From contig QMYO01000046.1 of NCBI GenBank assembly GCA_003662715.1, positions 1 through 9,397 on the forward strand: a DNA stretch of 9,397 nt, in the 5' to 3' direction. The notes beneath the pieces were generated by a model. That model did no database searches. It was not told the origin of the DNA and saw only the letters and a program-made list of their open reading frames with translations. Positions 6,149 through 9,397 of the stretch are shown in pieces. The first letter of the stretch is position 1, and every line of letters begins with the position of its first letter. Source of the DNA: Candidatus Bathyarchaeota archaeon. Lineage in GTDB: Archaea; Thermoproteota; Bathyarchaeia; Bathyarchaeales; Bathyarchaeaceae. Made by a program: the position numbers and the translations under genes.

Positions 6149-6385
6149 TTAGATTGGTGTGTTCAGAATTTTTTGGAGGCGTTCAAAGGCGTGGATGAAC
6201 TCTAATCCCTTCTTTGTGGTGTGATAAGAGTTTCCTTCGACGATAAGGTTTAGATTTATTAAGAAATCGAGGTAACACTTTAAGACCGCGGAGCTGAGGT
6301 TGGAGCTGTTTTTGATGTGTGTCTTGGTTGAACCGTTCTTGCAAACTTTTAGAATGGTAGCCATTAGCTCAAAACGGTCTCTCAT
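6149..6385 (-). CDS. Winged-helix transcriptional regulator, HTH_45/ArnR1-like (second copy)
   Basis: From the ATG at 6385 this is a 78-residue one-domain winged helix-turn-helix protein: MRDRFELMATILKVCKNG (first helix), then KTHIKNSSNLSSAVLKCYLDFLINLNLI (helix-turn-helix), the wing EGNSYHTTKKG and a C-terminal helix EFIHAFERLQKIL. The HTT.KG wing and length match the HTH_45 family and the convergent paralog at 5748. The frame also opens with GTG (6388) and TTG (6391), and GGAG at 6405-6402 best fits the TTG, so two extra residues are possible; alignment with the paralog favours ATG. A strong BRE/TATA (6456-6443) and repeat sites upstream suggest autoregulation or control of the neighbouring MFS gene (inference). 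Confidence 0.84.
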   Translation of the reverse strand: MRDRFELMATILKVCKNGSTKTHIKNSSNLSSAVLKCYLDFLINLNLIVEGNSYHTTKKGLEFIHAFERLQKILNTPI

Positions 6386-6442
6386 CACCAAAATTTCATG
6401 TCTCCGGAAATTTTCGAATTAACCACATCAACGGCGTGAACA

Positions 6443-6456
6443 TTAATATACCTTTT
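6443..6456 (-). promoter_or_regulatory. BRE/TATA promoter of the second winged-helix gene
   Basis: On the minus strand AAAAGG (6456-6451) followed directly by TATATTAA (6450-6443) is a near-ideal purine-rich BRE and TATA box. Transcription would begin near 6420, giving a leader of about 30 bases that contains GGAG (6405-6402). Confidence 0.65.
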
Positions 6457-6463
6457 CATCAGT

Positions 6464-6482
6464 TTCATGTTATGTTCATGTT
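6464..6482. repeat. Direct repeats TTCATGTT upstream of the BRE
   Basis: TTCATGTT occurs at 6464-6471 and again at 6475-6482, 11 bases apart, which is one helical turn. The pair sits about 8 bases upstream of the BRE of the winged-helix gene, a typical position for an archaeal activator site. Inference only. Confidence 0.4.
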
Positions 6483-6494
6483 TAATATGAAAAG

Positions 6495-6526
6495 TGCACA
6501 TTAACCAACGTTACAGCATGCACATT
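6495..6526. repeat. Direct repeats TGCACATT
   Basis: TGCACATT occurs at 6495-6502 and 6519-6526, 24 bases apart, between the end of the MFS gene and the promoter of the second regulator. Together with TGCACAT at 6121 the word appears three times in about 400 bases, all in the same orientation. Confidence 0.35.
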
Positions 6527-7696
6527 TTACGAGTTAATGCGAACACGTCTAAACATCATGAATAGTTGGTGAACCATTATCCATAAGCTGACAAGAGCGC
6601 CTAAAAAGTAAGGGTATGCCCCGCCGACTTCATAAAAGATTCCTCCAACCAATGGACCTAAGAAGAAGCCAATGCCCAACGTGCTTTCAAACAGTCCAGC
6701 AGCCTTACCTCTTCTCGAGCCACTTTGTTTCAAAACTAGCAATATAGCTGTTGAGTATGCCATTCCTTGGCCCATGCCGAAAATTGCGAAGCTAACAAAA
6801 AAGATCGGCATTGCTATGGTTAGACCAATCATAATTAAGGCGCTGAACATGAAAAAAGAGCTTAGTAATAATATCTTCCATTCTTCAAGCTTAGATTGCA
6901 GTCTATTTGCTAAGAGAACTGTTAGTGTCTGAGTTAGCCCTGACAAAAGAAACATGAGACCTATTAGGTCGGCTGAGACGCCTAACTGGGTTGCATAAGC
7001 TGGAAATATTGCATTCAAGATTGCACTAGTGAATGCGAAGAGAAATGTGTAGGCCAGAGGAAAAATTTTGGGTGCCTTCTGAATGGGCATGGGTTTTTCG
7101 TCATTAATTTGATGAGCCATGTGATGAGATCTGCTAATGTTTACCTTTATCCTAGGAAGAAGCAACACCGCGGCAAACAAGAGGCCCGCAAGGGCTACAA
7201 CAAAAGGTGTCCTTATGAAAAACCACGTTATAAGCAGTCCTCCTAATTGTGGACCAATTATAGTTGCTGAACTCCACGACACGTTGTAACCTGTCAAAGC
7301 TTGGCTAAGTTGATCTGCCCCAACAAGGTCGCCTATATATGCCTCTGAGAGCGGCCAGTAGAGAGCCAAGCCTATAGAGTAAACAAAACGTGCAAAAATT
7401 AGTTGGTAAGGATCTTGGGAGAGGAAGGAAAGTGCCATCGAAAAAGCTTGAATTATTTCTGCAATTAAAAGTAGTTTCTTTCTTGAAAATCTGTCAGAGG
7501 CAGATCCGAAAATGCGGGTCATGACAGTGTATGTTGCTCCGCCAGAGGCTCCGATTAAGCCTATGAGTAAGGGAGATGCTTCCATCTCAAGGGCGAGGAT
7601 GGGTGTCGCTAAGAAGGCGATGCCTATGCACATTTGAGTTAAAAAGACAGAAGCGCATAATCCGATATAATGAAGCCGGACTTTCGCGAATCCCAT
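6527..7696 (-). CDS. Major facilitator superfamily transporter, DHA1-type exporter
   Basis: This 389-residue integral membrane protein has about 12 membrane helices split six and six by a cytoplasmic loop (about 190-217, with RSHHMAHQINDEKP). Motif A of the superfamily appears after helix two as GSASDRFSRKK (64-74), with Ser in place of the usual Gly. A GPQLGGLL segment in helix five and a GPLVGGIFYE segment in helix eleven match the proline/glycine motif C style of proton-coupled exporters, so drug or metabolite efflux is the most likely role; the substrate cannot be read from sequence. GGAG (7707-7704) lies 7 bases before the ATG, a strong ribosome site. A TATA-like GTATTATGTA sits near 7725-7735. 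The second winged-helix gene follows on the same strand after about 140 bases with its own promoter. Length is normal for the family. Confidence 0.9.
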   Translation of the reverse strand: MGFAKVRLHYIGLCASVFLTQMCIGIAFLATPILALEMEASPLLIGLIGASGGATYTVMTRIFGSASDRFSRKKLLLIAEIIQAFSMALSFLSQDPYQLIFARFVYSIGLALYWPLSEAYIGDLVGADQLSQALTGYNVSWSSATIIGPQLGGLLITWFFIRTPFVVALAGLLFAAVLLLPRIKVNISRSHHMAHQINDEKPMPIQKAPKIFPLAYTFLFAFTSAILNAIFPAYATQLGVSADLIGLMFLLSGLTQTLTVLLANRLQSKLEEWKILLLSSFFMFSALIMIGLTIAMPIFFVSFAIFGMGQGMAYSTAILLVLKQSGSRRGKAAGLFESTLGIGFFLGPLVGGIFYEVGGAYPYFLGALVSLWIMVHQLFMMFRRVRINS

Positions 7697-7827
7697 ATGG
7701 GGTCTCCTATAGTTTTTGAATCAATACATAATACTTCTTCTTAACAGTTGCTCATATGCTAACTTGCCTTTTACTTTATACGTGGGTGTCATTCTGTAAT
7801 TCTAGATAGATTGCAAGAAGAAAACGG

Positions 7828-7839
7828 CTAGTTAACTAG
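7828..7839. repeat. 12-bp perfect palindrome CTAGTTAACTAG
   Basis: A perfect 12-base palindrome lies about 27 bases before the TATA-like element of the zinc-ribbon gene, in the divergent spacer shared with the MFS gene. A palindrome this long is expected by chance about two or three times in 9.4 kb, so only its position makes it a candidate operator. Confidence 0.3.
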
Positions 7840-7866
7840 GGTAAATCTGGTTTGTTTTGTCACAGC

Positions 7867-7880
7867 TTTTACATAATTTA
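7867..7880 (+). promoter_or_regulatory. TATA-like element of the zinc-ribbon/SPFH cassette
   Basis: TTTTACATAATTTA lies about 33 bases before the ATG at 7907. Transcription would begin near 7900, leaving almost no leader, which fits the lack of a ribosome site before 7907. Confidence 0.4.
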
Positions 7881-7906
7881 ACCTTATCATAATAATCTTC
7901 GTATGA

Positions 7907-8716
7907 ATGGAAAAATTCATGTCGAACCTATACGGACAGAATATAACAAATGAAGTGTTTACAATGTCAGTTATTCAAGAAATTCGATGTCCCAACTGCG
8001 GCGCTCCTATAGCGTTTAACCCAGGCGAAATCATTGCCACCTGCCGATACTGCGGCTTTACGAGCGTGATAGAAACAGGTAAAGCCTTCACCTTAGAGCA
8101 CTCCATAATCCTCAACGAGTATGACCCCAATCAAGTTGAGAAACTTGTGCGCAACTGGATGAGGTCTGGCTTCTTAAAGCCTAGGAACCTAGCTCGTTCT
8201 TCGAAGATTCTGGAGAAAAATCTGGTATATCTTCCGTTCTGGGTTGTCCCAGTCACCGCTACCAGTAGGTATAAGGGAATTTTCGAAAGGATAGCTCCTC
8301 CAATTGTGAAGGAAGGAAAAATCGAGAAGAAATATGATTGGCTGGTTTTGGCTAGGAAAGCCGCTGAGTTTCCAACAAGAGAATACGATGTTCCGCTGGA
8401 GGGGAAAGTTGCATATGATTTTCGGAAGATTGAAAGCTTCGCTAAGGTGTTGAACAGCGAGATTGATGAATTGGAGGCGGTGGAACAGGCTAAACAGCAA
8501 GTGGAGAATCATCATCAGTTTCTGGCAAAGCAAGATGTTGACAGAATCATAGAGATGAAAAACGAGTTTTCCATAGGCGATTCTGTTTATCTACACGCAC
8601 CCGTATGGTTTATTGTTTATGAATATGAAGGTGAACGCTACAACATCCTTCTAGATGGCGCCACTGGAGCGGTCATTAAAGGAGACATTCCAGCGACAAA
8701 CTTCGGTATACTTTGA
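7907..8716 (+). CDS. N-terminal zinc-ribbon protein of the SPFH cassette
   Basis: This 269-residue soluble protein begins with a TFIIB-type zinc ribbon: CPNC (28-31) and CRYC (46-49), complete for one zinc. The rest is a beta-rich domain: LVYLPFWVVPVTATSRYKGIFERI (about 104-127), a charged helical segment (about 172-220) and APVWFIVYEYEGERYNILLDGATGAVIKGDIP (about 230-262), the paired 'PFW...P.W...YEG' pattern seen in zinc-ribbon proteins of bacterial SPFH operons such as B. subtilis YdjG (from memory). It probably works with the SPFH protein two genes downstream at the membrane (inference). The first ATG is at 7907; in-frame ATGs at 7919 and 7964 are alternatives, and 7964 (MSVIQEIRCPNCG) matches how many ribbon proteins begin. 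The next gene starts 48 bases later with its own TATA element. Confidence 0.82.
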   Translation: MEKFMSNLYGQNITNEVFTMSVIQEIRCPNCGAPIAFNPGEIIATCRYCGFTSVIETGKAFTLEHSIILNEYDPNQVEKLVRNWMRSGFLKPRNLARSSKILEKNLVYLPFWVVPVTATSRYKGIFERIAPPIVKEGKIEKKYDWLVLARKAAEFPTREYDVPLEGKVAYDFRKIESFAKVLNSEIDELEAVEQAKQQVENHHQFLAKQDVDRIIEMKNEFSIGDSVYLHAPVWFIVYEYEGERYNILLDGATGAVIKGDIPATNFGIL

Positions 8717-8735
8717 TTGAAAACTTAATAATGCC

Positions 8736-8743
8736 TTTAAATA
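8736..8743 (+). promoter_or_regulatory. TATA box of the coiled-coil gene
   Basis: TTTAAATA is centred about 25 bases before the ATG at 8765, so a transcript from here would start at or just before that codon. It suggests an internal promoter in the cassette. Confidence 0.45.
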
Positions 8744-8764
8744 GCTTCTATGATATAGAAGTTA

Positions 8765-9316
8765 ATGAGAGGGAATTTTTTGAGTGAGAAAGAAGGATTG
8801 TATGAGAAAGCTAAGGGGGAAATGAGGCTCTCTGAGAGAATTTTTGCAGAGATTCCAGGATTCAGAGGGTATAAGGAAAAGGAGATACGGAGAGAAACCG
8901 ACAAATTAATTCGAAATCACATTTATCGAAAGTTGACGGAAGCCAGAAAAGATATCAAAGAAGTTTTTCAGCAACTATCTGACCATCGTCTCCATGAAGT
9001 TTTAATAGACATGGACCGTCTCGTCATGAGAGTTGATAGAGTGGCGGAAAAAATCAACCATGCCTCCTATGGTTACGCTGGGTTCTTCAATGTTTTGAAG
9101 GTTGAAGAGGAAAAGCTTGACAAAATGATAGCCTTTGACCAGAAGCTTCTAGCCCATGTGCAAAGGATTGTTGAAGAAACTAACGTGTTTAAGGGAGAAG
9201 TTATGAAACGTGAATTTGAAAAGGCAAAAGAACACATCGCAAACCTAAGAGACTCCCTAGAGTCGCTGGAAGAAACGTTTAATGAAAGGGAAGAAACCGT
9301 GTTGGGAGTGAAATAA
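8765..9316 (+). CDS. Helical coiled-coil protein of the SPFH cassette
   Basis: This 183-residue, almost wholly alpha-helical and highly charged protein has no membrane helix. A conserved-looking N-terminal motif (AEIPGFRGYKEKEIRRETDK, residues 28-47) is followed by helices through 60-95, a RVAEKINHASYGYAGFF motif (92-108), and a long C-terminal helix. I recall proteins with 'IPGYRGYKEKE' and 'YGYAGFF' beside SPFH genes in bacteria, none with known function. It may be a PspA-like scaffold in role, but it is shorter than PspA and I see no direct PspA motif. The start is uncertain: ATG at 8765 fits a leaderless transcript from the TATA at 8736, while TTG at 8780 has GAGAGGG 6 bases upstream. The downstream SPFH gene starts 1 base after its stop. 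Confidence 0.82.
   Translation: MRGNFLSEKEGLYEKAKGEMRLSERIFAEIPGFRGYKEKEIRRETDKLIRNHIYRKLTEARKDIKEVFQQLSDHRLHEVLIDMDRLVMRVDRVAEKINHASYGYAGFFNVLKVEEEKLDKMIAFDQKLLAHVQRIVEETNVFKGEVMKREFEKAKEHIANLRDSLESLEETFNEREETVLGVK
9305..9308 (+). promoter_or_regulatory. Ribosome-binding site supporting the TTG start of the SPFH gene
   Basis: GGAG, in the context GGGAGTGA, lies 9 bases before TTG at 9318 and inside the last codons of the coiled-coil gene. It decides the TTG start and indicates coupled translation. Confidence 0.55.
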
Positions 9317-9317
9317 A

Positions 9318-9397
9318 TTGGCTCAAGTCATCGAATGGGAGAATCCTGGACCTGAAGAGATTGTTTGGAAATATCCAGTTGAAAACATAACATGGGG
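9318..9397 (+). CDS. SPFH/stomatin-like protein, COG4260 type (5' end only)
   Basis: Only 26 residues are present before the window ends. They read MAQVIEWENPGPEEIVWKYP followed by VENITWG. This opening is typical of the SPFH proteins of COG4260 ('virion core protein'-like; B. subtilis YdjI), where the pattern xVIEWxNPxxxxxxxxYPxxxIxxG starts the SPFH domain and a zinc ribbon usually ends the protein. Those proteins form oligomers at the inner membrane face, in B. subtilis as part of the PspA-linked ydjFGHI group. The start is TTG at 9318, one base after the upstream stop, with a GGAG site. The rest of the gene, including any C-terminal zinc ribbon, lies beyond the window. Confidence 0.75.
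   Translation, partial: MAQVIEWENPGPEEIVWKYPVENITW

Noticed and set aside
6050..6203. Plus-strand frame of about 50 codons between the regulators
   Set aside because: No ribosome site, and its 3' half is antisense to the second winged-helix gene.
6388..6399. Four-codon ORF (ATG AAA TTT TGG TGA) overlapping the regulator start
   Set aside because: GGAG lies only 2 bases before it, too close for initiation; probably chance.

Overview
The window looks like chromosomal DNA from an AT-rich, uncultivated archaeon, most plausibly a Bathyarchaeia-type Thermoproteota; this assignment is inference. The clues are AT-rich BRE/TATA-type promoter elements about 40 bases before several starts, TTG starts behind GGAG-type ribosome sites, two secreted proteins with a C-terminal PExPxGT-membrane-lysine tail, a secreted protein full of N-glycosylation sequons, and small HTH_45/ArnR1-like winged-helix regulators. 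I see no rRNA, tRNA, CRISPR array or insertion sequence. No stretch over 300 bases lacks a gene; the longest gap, about 250 bases at 2865-3110, holds a strong hairpin.

Left part (1-2474, + strand): a coiled-coil two-helix membrane protein is followed after 4 bases by a 68-residue two-helix membrane protein. Next come two separately promoted, distantly paralogous secreted proteins with matching C-terminal anchor tails. They suggest cell-surface functions.

Middle (2505-5442): two minus-strand genes encode a membrane zinc-ribbon protein and a DUF457/YdjM-type membrane metal-hydrolase-like protein. The second appears to start at ACG, because no ATG, GTG or TTG exists upstream of its essential N-terminal motifs. 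Divergent from it is a 512-residue surface glycoprotein candidate with a signal peptide and a C-terminal anchor.

Regulatory cluster (5593-7696): a 52-residue protein overlaps by four bases a winged-helix regulator. A paralogous regulator faces it on the minus strand, followed upstream by a 12-helix MFS exporter. The region around the second regulator carries short repeats that look like operator material.

Right part (7907-9397, + strand): a zinc-ribbon protein, a helical coiled-coil protein and the beginning of an SPFH/stomatin-like protein (COG4260 type) form a cassette that recalls the Bacillus subtilis ydjFGHI membrane-stress genes. The last gene runs off the window. No complete new system is evident. 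The strongest leads are the ACG start, the intergenic hairpin, the SPFH cassette and the repeats around the second regulator.
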